NCBI RefSeq assembly: GCF_043290135.1
Contig: NC_134705.1
Coordinates: 60,663,771 to 60,727,770 of the forward strand
DNA length: 64,000 nt
From: Rhipicephalus microplus
Lineage: Eukaryota; Arthropoda; Arachnida; Ixodida; Ixodidae
Reading direction: 5' to 3'
This document shows, piece after piece, positions 46,142-57,645 of this stretch. A program made the translations under genes and the position numbers. The number at the start of each line of letters is the position of its first letter. Positions within the stretch are counted from its first letter, which is position 1. A model generated the notes under the pieces. The model searched no databases. It saw only the letters and a list, made by a program, of their open reading frames with translations, and was not told where the DNA came from.

Positions 46142-48917
46142 GGTGATAGGCCACCTTCAAAAGTCTTTTTTTTTGCGAAATAAATTTTTAGGGCTTTGCT
46201 TTTATTGCATGCCCAAGCACTCACATATACGTTGCAACAAAAATTATCCTTCTAGCATCATTAGTTTGCGAGTTACAGCAAGTTTTCTATACCCTACGCT
46301 CCTATAGCAAACCGAAACCACATTTCCACCTGTGGTTTCGGTTTTGAAAAATCACTTTCAAGAGCAAGTGTTGTTTCATCTTTATTATTGCTATTCAAAA
46401 TACTTTATGCATTTTATTGTGACTGTTATATAACATGATGTCATAAATACAACTTTGTGTTTAAAAGTCTTCGTTAACTTCTAACAACAGCCACAAGGGG
46501 GACGCACGATGCTCGTCGGAATTTTCGTTGTTTGCCTTGGTCAGGCTACGTCAGGCTTCGTTCTGCATTTCTTCCACGTAACAACGCTACTAGGGCTATA
46601 TCCTTAGGCCACCTGGACCATATTACGACCAGCATGGGGAAGTGCAGAACACAGAAGACGAAGCGCAAGTTTGCTGAAAATCGCTACACGACGACAAGGC
46701 TGCCTACTGACACAGACGCCGGTATTTCGGCGACCGCGAAAAAGCTTGGGGACATAAACAAGGCGTACCAGGCTCCACTAGAGAATTCTGCGCTTTAAGG
46801 GAACAGGATAATGGACATTGGTATTCTTTGTTCAGTGCTTTCATCGCTGGCATGTTCCGAATGCATGAACACAACACTGAAGCTGGAGGAACGCCCTCAC
46901 CAAGGGATATGCTCGGCTTGTGCGGTCGTGTGTACCGACTGTGGGTTTGAGCGCCCATCTCATACGTCGAGAAAGGTGGGTCGTGCCAATGAGAACAATA
47001 TACGTCTGGTTTACGCGATGCGCTAGTTAGGAAAAGGGCACCCTGGTGCGAAACCTTTTTCTAAAGTGATGAACATGCCTGCTCCTCCACGTCACTCCGC
47101 CTACGACAAATTGTCATCTCGGCTTTCTGCAGCAGCAGAAGAAATGGCGTCGAAGTCGATGAATGATGCTGCTGTGGAAGTTCGTTGTGTTGTAGGGAGT
47201 GCCGAGTGTGGTGTTTCAGGTGATGGCACGTGGCAGAAGCGTGGCCATTCATCTTTGAACGGTTGTGTGTCTGTGATTTCTGTTGACACGGGAAATGTTA
47301 TTGATTTTGAGGCCCTTTCTAGTTCGTGTAAGTCTTGTAAAACCAAAAGCAAGTTGAGGCAAGATAGTGCTTCGTACCAGGAATGGAAGGCAAACCACAC
47401 TTCCTGTCAAGCAAACAATGAAGGAAGTGTTGGCAGTATGGAGACGGTTGGCCTATACCGAATATTTGAAAGGTCGAAAGGCATAACAGATTTGAAGTAC
47501 CTGCAGTACTACGGCGATGGTGAGTTGCGATGGTGGTGAGGCGACGGCGATGGTGAGAGCTATGCCACTGTCAAAGACATGTATGGAAAGAACAGTGCGC
47601 AGAAACTGGAATGTATTGGGCATGTCCAGAAGCGTGTTGGCTGGTGCCTCAGAAAACTGAAGAAGACAGTGTGTGGACTCGGTGGTAAAGGAAAGCTCAC
47701 CAATGCCCTCATTGACCGCCTTATGGCATCGCCATAAGGGCTAATGTGAACAACCTTTCTGCAATGAAAAAGGCTACCCTTGTCAGTCCTTTTTATTGCA
47801 GCTCTGCCGACAAGCAGCAGAGACATGGCCTGTGTCCACTTGGACCGAAAAGCTGGTGCTGATACCAAAAGGTCGAAGCACTCGGCCAAGGGAAATATGT
47901 ACACAAAGGAGGACTTCCAAATGATCTGCTCAACAAAGTTAAAACTGTCTACAGTGATTTGTGCTCTGATGAACTTCCAATGAAGTGCCTTCATGGTAAG
48001 ACTCAAAATGCTAATGAGTGTTTCAATAGTCTAATATGGCAGCGGGCACACAAAGAGGGCTACGTAAGCTTGCCTACAGTAATATTTGCCTCGCATGATG
48101 CTGTGGCACACTTTAATAATGGCCGTGTAAGCACCCTAGATATCCTGATGCAAGCTGGCATAGAACCAGGGTACCACACGACGAAAGCTTGCATAGCCAG
48201 GGATCACCTGCGCATGCAGAATGCTAAACGCAAAACAGCGGATGGTACAAAACAGGCCAGGAAGAAAAGACGAGCAGCCACCCGAACAAAAGGAGACAAT
48301 AATGCTTTCGCAGAAGGGCCCAGCTATGAATCTGGCGCCTTTTAGGCCTGCATGCGAAGATTGTGACTTTTTACAAGCACGAAAATCTTTGTTTACGTTT
48401 TTCTGAAAATAACAATTTGCTCCAAATGTTGTGACACAAACTTTCATAACAAATTTCTCAGCGTATATTTTGAACTGAAATTTCGCACAATGATTTACAA
48501 CATACATATCTGTGCAGTGAACTAGAATAAAAAAAATTTATCGTATATTTTTCAGTTCACAGCTGAATTCTCCAACAGGTTCGGTCTAAATTAGCTCTTT
48601 TTCCTTGTCTTTTTTTTGCTTTTTATCATTACTTCCTTGATATTCCCTGCATAATATTTATTCTAGTTCACTGCATAGCTCCAGCCATACAAAAGTCAAA
48701 GCTTTACTGAATAAAGCCACCCATTAGTCACTTATCACAGCTGGTGTGGCACTTTTAATGCAAGTTTTGACAAAGATTACCTCCCAATAAATAAATATTC
48801 AATATTTTGCATTGTAATTAGCTGGGTAAATTGAATAAGACATGCTGATTTTGAGAAAAAAGTAATTTCAATACTGCCTGCCCTTAAAAAATTTTCGTTT
48901 TTGAGTGGCCTACCACC
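46142..48917 (+). mobile_element. Mutator-like DNA transposon F, TTAA target duplication
   Basis: Left end GGTGATAGGCCAC at 46142; right end, read inward, GGTGGTAGGCCAC at 48917; 12 of 13 bases match and both continue into TCAAAA. TTAA lies directly outside on both sides (46138-46141 and 48918-48921). The interior holds a broken Mutator-like transposase gene (46634-48345). Length 2.8 kb. Both boundaries are clear. Confidence 0.85.
46634..48345 (+). pseudogene. Mutator-like transposase of element F, decayed
   Basis: A paralogue of the intact gene at 218-2212. ATG 46634 opens a basic N-terminus. Zinc-type cysteines (CSEC, CSAC, CTDC) at 46850-46945, catalytic SGDGTWQKRGHSS near 47217, a second acid block YYGDGD near 47510-47545, HVQKRVGWCLRKLKK and GGKGKLTNALIDRL to 47720, then in another frame TQNANECFNSLIW near 48003 (E of the triad) and a basic tail ending SYESGAF. 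In-frame stops: TAA 46796, TAG 47024, TGA 47537. A small duplication at 47510-47550 and a frameshift near 47725 add to the damage. It is divergent from G, so it is not a recent copy of it. Confidence 0.85.
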
Positions 48918-48921
48918 TTAA

Positions 48922-51900
48922 GATCGGCAACTGACAATAGCATGACAATGAGGCTATTATTCATCAAATTTTCCTAAATTTGTTTCGATACTGGGCTCTG
49001 AGTAACTTCCTGAACACAAATTCGTGAAATATACAGCTCCATCCATTTTGGGGCTTTGGTGGAACTTGTTTTGAAGTAACTGCCAGCACAAAACCTGCCG
49101 AACAGTACAGCTGGGCAGATCAAAAGGGCGAGAAAAAATCATTTCGTAACAGAAATGAGAACCTCATAACCTCGCAGCTCAATCATTTAACAGAAGACGA
49201 GACTGTTTTGTTTCACAAGGCTGCCAATGCTCACACAACATGTCACGAATAAAATGCTAATGCTCACACAACATCTCACGAACAAAATGCTGCGGAAATC
49301 ATAGGAAACTGGTTGGGGATTGGGAAATGAACCGAACTGCAGCACTTTTAAAACAAATTATGTGCAAAGTGGCAGCCAGAGATAAATAAACTTTAGAAAA
49401 TCTCCTAGCAGTCTAATCTTACCGTCTGGTAAAACCACGCGTGACACCATGTCACATTTTAAGTCATTTGTCACCTCCATGACACCCTGCCTCAATACTA
49501 TGTCTCGCACAGAAAAAGTGAGGTATAACGAGTTCTGTGCTGAGTTCTGTATGAATCAGATGTAATTATTTGCAGATATATGACACATTTCAATGCATAC
49601 TGACACTCCATCCAGGAAGAGTAGTTGATGGGATTTAAGTAACTGTGTATTAAGTAAAGAGCCACACAGAAAGCACAAGTGCCCAGCTGAAACAGATAGT
49701 GGAGTGCTTCAGCTCCTTGTAAATATTTTTAGAGATTTTTTCTTGCCATTAAAATTCATAAAAAAATTAAGAGAGCACGAAAGACAGCACTTGTGCAGTG
49801 GCATATAATGATGCAACTGCTATCGATACGGCTGAAAACTGCGAGCTAATGTTGTCACCATATGGCTACGATTACACGAAACAAAACCATTCGATGTCTC
49901 CGCCATCACCGGCCAGATGAGTTTTTACACCTGCTCGATTATACGGGCTATGATGTTCCCGTGCTGTCAAATATTCGCAGTACATTGGCGCCTTGAGCTG
50001 GCAAGCGTCCAAAAGCATTTGTAAGGCAAGATGGTACATGCAAGCATACGTAGATGGTACTTATGCTGGGAACACTTACGGGTATGTTAAAGCAGTGCAC
50101 GTCGACAGTCACAAAATTGAGAGAGAAGATTCTATGCACTCACCAAAAGGTCAGAAATCTGGCTCTCCTGACATCATACAACTCAAGGAGCACAATCAGG
50201 GGCTTGGAGGGCTTGAATGCATATTTAAATGCTGGAAAAATTGGAGGAAAAGCAGAAACAGGCAAGTTGTAAGGGGAAAGCAATCTTGATGTTGCTTTTT
50301 CAGGGAAATGAGCAAGGGATGGATTATGCAAGGTGACCCGGCACAACTCATACTGAACGACATCATGCAGCACATTAACCTGTCGCAAATGGTCACTCGC
50401 TTGAATTCCTCCTGCAAATAAAAAGTGCAGGTGTGCACATAAGCGACACTGAAAATTTATATAAAAATTTGTAAATAGGAGGTGTGCTAGAGCCTACACA
50501 CCCTTAGCAGATGCATGTTTCATGGCAAGCTTCAATCTTTCCCTACTTCTGCCTTCCCTTGAAGCGCTAGCTTCAGGCAACTGAGTACGAAAGCAAGCCC
50601 AGTGATGACTTTTACAGTCCAAGAACCAGTTCTCATTATGTTGAGAGAGAAGGCAATGTTACTGATGATGAGAGCACCTAAGAATGTTCAACCACCAGCG
50701 GCCAAGCAAAAGTGTAACTGCCCAAAAGAGCTTGCAACAGTTAGTATACCTACAAAGTGAAACAATACAAGCAGCGTGCCACCTTCCACCACGCTAAAAA
50801 AAGAAGGCAAGGCTGCTTTGACCGGACCACAAAAGTCATGGTAGGTATAGATATGGACAGTCACCCATTTGGGATGACTTGATAATGTTACCCTTGATTT
50901 ACATTTTTTCACAGACGCATAAGAAGTTGTGGGATGGTGAAGAACACCGGGGTGCAACGACTGAAATACAATTTGGAGGAATTTTCGAAGCGGCCAAATG
51001 TTACTTTCGCAGCACTCAATTCCAAACTTGGAGCAGGTTACAGAGAAAAAAACATGAATTTTTATCATGAAATTCCCAATAATTTTTTCCTCAGCTGTTT
51101 CCACAAATTTCAATCAAAGAGGCTCAACATCAGCACTGTTTAAAACACTTGGAGGGGGGGGGGGAGGGGCGCTGCTACTTTAGTGGCGTGGGCCGCAGCA
51201 ACGTATTAATATTGTATCTCTCGTACACTTGCCTAGCTCAGCACAACTCGTTTTCGATGGGAGCTGCTGCGCTTCGCTCATCCACTCTTAAAAATGCGGC
51301 TCGAGAGAGTTTGTGCTTTCACTTGTTCTTGCGCCATGCAATTTGTAGTGTTTGTAGTGAAAGCAGGATACTGGGCTCTCGTAGGTCGCGGCAGGCAGCC
51401 GGTCTATGCGGTGGCTGGTATACGTGTCGCACAACTTGATTTCTTGGTCTTGTATTAAGTGAACAAACGAGGCCTTCCTAATTCAGTGAGCTCGTTAAAA
51501 TACGACAAAAAAAAACACAATGCTTCCCCTTCAACATCGTACACAGCAACAGATGACGAGTCCCCAACAAACCGCGCTGCAGCACGCGACCTGCTGTAGG
51601 TACCAAGGGTGGTACCCGGGCATGGCTAGAGAGAGCGACAACGGCGAAAGTGACATCACATGAACACTATGTGTACTCTGTAAATATATTTATTCCATTC
51701 ATTTCCCCTCCCCCCCCCCGAGAAAATAATTTAGACAAATTTCCGTTGTGGCGAATGAAGTTGGACTGCGCTGCTACCTCCTCTCTACGCCACTACGAAC
51801 CCGTGGGTGCCACAAGCAGCTTGATCGCGTATGCTTTGGCCCCCCAATAATTGGTGCTCGTTCCGAGAATTCCACTTTGCTAACAGTTTTGTAATCCTCA

Positions 51901-52812
51901 ACGTCTGTTTTAGAACACCCCACCTCGAATTACCCCCCCCCCCCTCCAAAAGTCGCCAAGATTCCAGAGAGATGAAATTGTCGCTAGCACGACTGAAAAG
52001 ATGCTAAATTTAGCGACTTTCTCGTTAAGGTAACACCACTGGTGCATGTTTTTTTGTTTCATCTTTTCCGCATGAAATGCAAAATGCATTAACATATCGG
52101 CTGCAGTTTGACAAGCTGCCTACTTGGATCGTGCAAAAAAAAAGAGAGAAAAACTTGGAAGAGTCTGTTCCACAAACTACACCAATATTTACCTGAGCTG
52201 GATAAACCTGAGTGCATTCTTTTCGGAAATGAAAAATGACGTGTGACAAGATTCTCCTCATTCGCTACAACTAAATAATAGCCATGTACCAGTGAGTTGC
52301 ACATAGAAACAGTGTGCCACCCGTTGGATACGTCACGAAGTCACAGACAGTGCAGATTACACGAAAATTGAAACCCGCAAGTTTTAGGAGACGAGCAACA
52401 GTTATCTATGCAGTTACAGTTACACAACTTAGGAGCCACAGTAGAATCTTAGCAGCGCAACCGCCTGAAACGGTGGTCAAGCAATAACACGCTCATACCT
52501 TGTATGTTGGTCTCGTATGATTACGGCGTAAAACTCTCGCCGACACGTGGTAATGCTCGTCAAACACAGCGGCATAGCACAACCACTCCAGCCGACGCGT
52601 TAGTGGCTTTAGACCAACGCACGTGGTTCTCGAATGTCGCGACGACTGACCGAGTCAGATTTACCACGCAACGGGGTATCACCGCGGGTAATACTAAATA
52701 AAACAAGCTCAGAAACACTACCGATCAATTACTTTACGCTTCTGACCATCGCACTTTGAGTGTCAATGCAAATGAAGTGCTCCACCGCCCGCGTTCATCT
52801 TCGCTGCACTTT
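48922..52812. other. No gene recognised; simple repeats
   Basis: Short ORFs without motifs. A 33-bp tandem duplication lies at 49226-49291 (AATGCTCACACAACAT...). Homopolymer-rich spots: G-run 51153-51169, C-runs 51709-51718 and 51936-51949. Confidence 0.5.
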
Positions 52813-53296
52813 GTTCGGCTAGGGTGGCTAGAATGGGGAGGTGTGATGACCGGCCTCCGGAGGCTGGCCCAAAAGCGCGTTCCTGCCGCGCGGTGGCGCT
52901 GCCGATGGGGGCGCTGTGGTGGTACACAAGGGTGGTGATCGCGACAAGTGGTGGTAGAGGTCGGACGTGTTTTTGGAGAGCTCCGGAATGACAGCTACAG
53001 ATAAGTGTTTTTGCATGTTTCCAGCTTGCCTCTGTATGTAGCGTTATGAGAACGTAAGGCGCTAGCGTAAAGCTTGATTAGGTCTATTACGGTGTACGTT
53101 TTTTTTTAGTATTTTGTACTGTGTCCTTTTTTCTCCAGCCACCACGTGGCTGAGGCCTGCGCGTAGACCGACCACGTGCATGCGCAGGTGCTGTGAAGTG
53201 TAGCGTATTTATTTATTATTGTGGTTCTTTTTGGCTTAGACCAGTGTATTTTAGTACAGTTTTCTAACACGTGGGTATCGGTAAACTGAGCTAGCC

Positions 53297-54322
53297 ATGG
53301 TCAAAAAGACCGTAAAGTGTTCAGAGTGCGGGGTAGGGTGGAAGGTGGAAGTTAGTGCGGAGGAGAAAGCAGAAGATGACGCCAAGTGTAGACAGTGCGA
53401 GTTCGAGGAGAAAATGAAAAATATGATGGCGGTCCAGAGTGGGCTCATGGAGAAAATCGCAGAGCTGGAGAATGCATTGGCGAAGGAGCGAGAGAAAACG
53501 TCAGCCATGGAAGAAAGGCTCCGGGCAGCCGAGAAGGGCCTATCGAAGGTCGTGAAAGGGAACGAAGACGCAGGTGACGGCGGAAGCATTATGGCGACGA
53601 CCCCCCGTGCGGGAGAGATGAAGGAAACAGGCATGACAAAGGCAGATACATTGGCCACAGGGCCCAGCTACCAGGAAGTAGTTTTGAGGGAGGGAGGGAG
53701 CAAACCAGCAGCCGTGACTCACACTAGTCACCTAGTCAGCAGCCAGGTGCAGGTTTCAGAAGGAATGTCTGAACAGGTCATCATCGCCGGTGACTCAAAT
53801 TTAGTCCGATGCGCAGCGGCAATCAAAGAAAGGGTGAAAGGCGACAAGAGAGTTGCGATAGGGACGTTCCCAGGACAAACGCTGGGGACAGTAATGAGTC
53901 AAGCGGGTGAACAACTCGCAGCTAAAGCTAACAATCGTAACCTCGTTGTAATTGCGGGAGGGCTAAATGACGTCCTGAAAAAAGAATCGTCAGGACTAGC
54001 GACGACCTTGGCGAAAGGGGTGGATGACATGCGCGCCGTGTCCCCCCAGGTGCAAATTGTAGTATGCACAGTACCGGAAGTACCAGTACGCAACGTCAAC
54101 CTGCAAAGAGCGGTTGTCGACGCAAACAAAGAGATATGGCGAATTAGTCGAGAGAAGGGTTTCGAGGTAGTGGATTTAAACAGGGAAGTGCACAGGTGGG
54201 GTGGATTCCAAAGAGACAAGATTCATTTCGATAAGAGGCTTGGACACGAGGTGGGCTGGCGACTGGCAGGACGCGCAGTAGCTTTTTTGGGGGGCTCACG
54301 GGCCCTTCGGAGTCCGGGGTAG
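53297..54322 (+). CDS. LINE 2 ORF1: zinc motif, coiled coil, SGNH esterase
   Basis: 341 residues; ATG 53297 in the context GCCATGG. C8xxC11 and C31xxC34 form a zinc-ribbon-like site. Residues 36-86 are a Glu/Lys-rich coiled coil that probably oligomerises the protein. Residues 160-335 look like an SGNH/GDSL hydrolase: block I AGDSN with Ser167, GGLND with Asn224, and DKIH with Asp307 and His310, so all key residues are present. ORF1 proteins with a zinc finger and an esterase are known in CR1-group LINEs. It should bind element RNA and help form the retrotransposition particle. The role of the esterase is not established. The final codons carry the slippery bases shared with ORF2. Confidence 0.88.
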   Translation: MVKKTVKCSECGVGWKVEVSAEEKAEDDAKCRQCEFEEKMKNMMAVQSGLMEKIAELENALAKEREKTSAMEERLRAAEKGLSKVVKGNEDAGDGGSIMATTPRAGEMKETGMTKADTLATGPSYQEVVLREGGSKPAAVTHTSHLVSSQVQVSEGMSEQVIIAGDSNLVRCAAAIKERVKGDKRVAIGTFPGQTLGTVMSQAGEQLAAKANNRNLVVIAGGLNDVLKKESSGLATTLAKGVDDMRAVSPQVQIVVCTVPEVPVRNVNLQRAVVDANKEIWRISREKGFEVVDLNREVHRWGGFQRDKIHFDKRLGHEVGWRLAGRAVAFLGGSRALRSPG

Positions 54323-57300
54323 CTCGTAACAGGGAAAACAACCAGGAGGACGCTTTGACAGGTAGAATTGCGAAAAACCAGAAAAAAGGTAAAAGAAAAA
54401 GGAAAAAGGCGCGTGTTGCAATTAGTTACATAAACATGCAGGGTGGCAGAAAGAAGGCAAAATGGTTAGAGATTGAGGAGCAGTTAAACAAAGAACAGAT
54501 AGGCGTGTATGCGGTTACAGAAACACACCTTAGAGACTTGGAAGAGCCACCACATATTGAAAATTATGTTTGGGAAGGGTGTAACAGGACCATATCGGAA
54601 AGGAAAGGTGGGGGTGTAGGAATGCTAATTCATCGCGGAGCCAAATGGGTTAGAGTGAAACAGACGTGTTCAGAGCACCTCTGGGTTCTGGGCACAGTAG
54701 GTGGAAAGGAAACGTGGCTAGGGGTAGCCTACTTGTGGACGGGGAATAACTGCAGAGAAAAGAATCAGGAGATAGTGGATTGCATGAGTGCGGATATTAA
54801 GGAATTTGGTAATGGGGCCGAAATCATTCTTCTAGGGGACATGAATGCCCACATACATGACCTTGACGGATATTCAGACACCAATGGGAAGTTATTACTA
54901 GATCTTTGCGAGCAACATAGTCTGGAGATAGTTAACACGGGGCCTAAATGTGACGGCCAGATCACATGGGAAGTCGGAAACAAGCAATCAAGTATTGATT
55001 ATTGTCTCATGACTGAAGGAATTTACCACAAACTGACAGAAATGAGGATAGACGAGGAAGGCATTAACAGCTTGGGTAGTGATCATAAACGAATAACATT
55101 ACAAATGGGATACGAAACTGAAAATATGAGCATGGAATCAAAGTCTGGCAGCTCGTATTTAAATGACAAACAAATAATAAATATAGCCACAAGAGTCGAG
55201 GAAGAAGTAGGCGAAATACCAGGCAAGGACTGGGAGTATAGTGAGCTGTTACATCTAATGACGAAGGAGATAGGGAAAGAGAAGAAAACTGTTTGCTGGA
55301 AAGGAAAAAGGAAGCCAAAAAGTTGGTGGAACAAGGAAATCCGGGAGGCGATCGAGAAGCGACGCGAAGCATCACGGGAGCATAGAAAGGCAAAAAAGGA
55401 GAAGCGGCCGCAGGACGAAGTCAAAAAAATATGGGAAATATATTTAGAGAAAAAATCCCTTGTACAGAAATTGGTAGAGGCAAAAATTAAAGGTGAAAGT
55501 GAACGCTGGATGACAGAGATACACGAAAAAAAGGAGGCCGCGCCTAGGATTTTTTGGAGCCACATAAAGGCGCTAGGTAGGAAGTCTGTCACAACGCAAC
55601 AACATATTCTAGATGAAGGAGGAAATCAATTGGAAGGGTACGAAGCGCTAGGTTACATCCAAAAGGTAACAGCCGATTCGTTTCAAAAGAGCGCCCAGGG
55701 GATCTCCCCGGTGAGTAAAAGTGTGGCGGAGAAAGCAACAGAGGAAGAGCTAGTACTTGATAATTTCAACTGGAAAAAGGCCCAAGGAAAAATTCCAAAG
55801 CGCACTGCCGCGGGTTTAGATGGGATTCCCGTTAGCCTCATTAACGAACTAGGACATAACACTAAAGAAGCATTGTTAGAAGCAGTAGAAAAAAGCTTAA
55901 AGGACGGACAAATACCGGACAGTTGGCGACAAAGTAGAATGAACTTAATCTATAAAGGCAAGGGAGAAAAGGACAAGATTCGCTCGTATAGACCACTAAC
56001 CATTACATCGGTACTATACAGGTTGGCGATGCAAGCAGTAAAAATGAAAATGGAAACATGGGCTGAACATAACGATATTATGGGAGAACTTCAGAACGGA
56101 TTTCGAGTCGACAGGCGGTTAGACGATAACCTGTTTGTTCTCACTCAGTGTATAGAAATATCTAAAATAGAGAATAGGCCCTTGTACGTGGCTTTTCTAG
56201 ACATCACTGGGGCATACGACAACGTTAATCAGGAAATTTTGTGGGATATATTGAAAGGAATGGGCATGGGCGACGACTGTATACAGCTTTTGAGGGAGAT
56301 ATACCGAGAAAATACAGTTTGCATAGAGTGGGAAGGAATGCGTAGCAAAGAGAACGTTGAGGTTAGCAAGGGTCTGAGACAGGGATGTCCTTTGTCCCCG
56401 CTGTTATTCATGCTGTACATGGTGAGTATGGAAAAAGCGCTAGAAGGTAGCAACATTGGTTTTAATCTGTCACACAAACAGGGCGGCATGATGATTGAGC
56501 AGAAGCTTCCAGGTTTATTTTATGCGGACGATATCGTCTTATTTGCGGACAGTCGAGATGATATACAGCAGCTGGCGAATATATGCGGAAGGGAAGGTGA
56601 AGCTCTTGGACTAGGATTCAGTGTAACGAAGTGTGGATTGATGGTATTCAATGATCCCTGTGATCAGACGGTGTCCATACAAGGCCAAGAAATACCGAGG
56701 GTAAGTGAATACAAGTACCTTGGAGTATGGGTAAATGAGAGTGATAGATACATGGAGGTACAGGAAAAAGCCTCGGCAGCAAAAGGAAAGAGGAATGCGG
56801 CAATAATGAAGCACAGAGCGTTGTGGGGATACAATAGGTATGAGGTGCTTCGAGGTCTGTGGAAGGGTGTAATGGTTCCAGGGCTTACTTTTGGGAACTC
56901 AGTGGTGTGCATGAGGGCAGAGGTGCAATCGGGAATGGATGTAAATCAAAGGACTGTGGGACGCCTCGCGTTGGGTGCTCACGGGAAGACGACAAACGAG
57001 GCTGTAAAGGGCGATATGGGGTGGGCAGGTTTTGAGGCGAGGGAAGCGCAGAGCAAAATAAGGTTCGAAGAAAGGCTAAGAAATATGAAGGAGAGTAGAT
57101 GGGCAGAGAAGGTGTTCCGTTATTTGTATAGGAAGAGCGTGGACACACAGTGGAGAAAAAGAACTAGAAGACTCACTAGTAAATATACGGCTGGTATTGT
57201 AAGCCATATGTCAACAAAGAGCGTTAAGGGAAAAGTCAGGGAGGCGGAGAGGATTTACTGGATGGCAGCTATGGAGAAAAAACCGGCTTTGAGTAACTAC

Positions 57301-57645
57301 CGAAAGGGCAAAAATGAAATAAGGAGGGAGGCATTTTACGATAATTCAAGGGGAAGCGCTTTACTGTTTGAAGCGAGATCGGGTTGCCTTAGAACGCGTA
57401 GTTATAAAGCAAGATTCAGTAAAGAAGAAGAACAATGCACATGCTGCGGGAAAGATAAGGAAACGGCGGAGCATGTTCTGATTGAATGTGGAGATATCCA
57501 CCCAGGTGTACGTTTGGGCACGAGCCTACAGGAAGCCTTGGGTTTTAGGGACAACAATGGAAAGCTGAACACACCCGCGATTGAAATAAGTAAGAGACGG
57601 TTAGAGTATTGGTGGCAGAAAGTTAGAGAGAAAGGACAAAAATAA
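54235..57645 (+). CDS. LINE 2 ORF2: endonuclease/reverse transcriptase, intact
   Basis: The open frame runs from 54235 (after TAA 54232) to 57645. There is no ATG before 54436, and that ATG lies inside the first endonuclease strand (SYINMQG). Translation therefore probably starts by -1 frameshift from ORF1 or by reinitiation. Endonuclease: VTETHL, LLGDMNAH, IDYCLM, LGSDHKR, all catalytic positions present. Reverse transcriptase: AFLDITGAYDN (D at 56200), GLRQGCPLSPLLF, FYADDIVLF (DD at 56527-56532). C-terminal Cys/His motif CTCCGKDKETAEHVLIEC from 57436. It nicks target DNA and reverse-transcribes the element's RNA at the nick. No disrupting mutation seen. Confidence 0.9.
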   Translation, partial: EAWTRGGLATGRTRSSFFGGLTGPSESGVARNRENNQEDALTGRIAKNQKKGKRKRKKARVAISYINMQGGRKKAKWLEIEEQLNKEQIGVYAVTETHLRDLEEPPHIENYVWEGCNRTISERKGGGVGMLIHRGAKWVRVKQTCSEHLWVLGTVGGKETWLGVAYLWTGNNCREKNQEIVDCMSADIKEFGNGAEIILLGDMNAHIHDLDGYSDTNGKLLLDLCEQHSLEIVNTGPKCDGQITWEVGNKQSSIDYCLMTEGIYHKLTEMRIDEEGINSLGSDHKRITLQMGYETENMSMESKSGSSYLNDKQIINIATRVEEEVGEIPGKDWEYSELLHLMTKEIGKEKKTVCWKGKRKPKSWWNKEIREAIEKRREASREHRKAKKEKRPQDEVKKIWEIYLEKKSLVQKLVEAKIKGESERWMTEIHEKKEAAPRIFWSHIKALGRKSVTTQQHILDEGGNQLEGYEALGYIQKVTADSFQKSAQGISPVSKSVAEKATEEELVLDNFNWKKAQGKIPKRTAAGLDGIPVSLINELGHNTKEALLEAVEKSLKDGQIPDSWRQSRMNLIYKGKGEKDKIRSYRPLTITSVLYRLAMQAVKMKMETWAEHNDIMGELQNGFRVDRRLDDNLFVLTQCIEISKIENRPLYVAFLDITGAYDNVNQEILWDILKGMGMGDDCIQLLREIYRENTVCIEWEGMRSKENVEVSKGLRQGCPLSPLLFMLYMVSMEKALEGSNIGFNLSHKQGGMMIEQKLPGLFYADDIVLFADSRDDIQQLANICGREGEALGLGFSVTKCGLMVFNDPCDQTVSIQGQEIPRVSEYKYLGVWVNESDRYMEVQEKASAAKGKRNAAIMKHRALWGYNRYEVLRGLWKGVMVPGLTFGNSVVCMRAEVQSGMDVNQRTVGRLALGAHGKTTNEAVKGDMGWAGFEAREAQSKIRFEERLRNMKESRWAEKVFRYLYRKSVDTQWRKRTRRLTSKYTAGIVSHMSTKSVKGKVREAERIYWMAAMEKKPALSNYRKGKNEIRREAFYDNSRGSALLFEARSGCLRTRSYKARFSKEEEQCTCCGKDKETAEHVLIECGDIHPGVRLGTSLQEALGFRDNNGKLNTPAIEISKRRLEYWWQKVREKGQK
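54283..54295 (+). promoter_or_regulatory. Two overlapping -1 slippery heptamers at the ORF1/ORF2 overlap
   Basis: In the ORF1 frame the codons are GCT TTT TTG GGG GGC, giving T TTT TTG (54283-54289) and directly G GGG GGC (54289-54295). Both fit the X XXY YYZ rule. The -1 frame is open from 54235 and leads without a stop into ORF2. ORF1 ends 27 bases downstream. Confidence 0.6.

Noticed and set aside
55083..55592. 169-codon minus-strand ORF in LINE 2 ORF2
   Set aside because: Antisense shadow of the endonuclease-to-RT linker, which is Lys/Glu-rich and so gives Phe/Ser-rich antisense frames.
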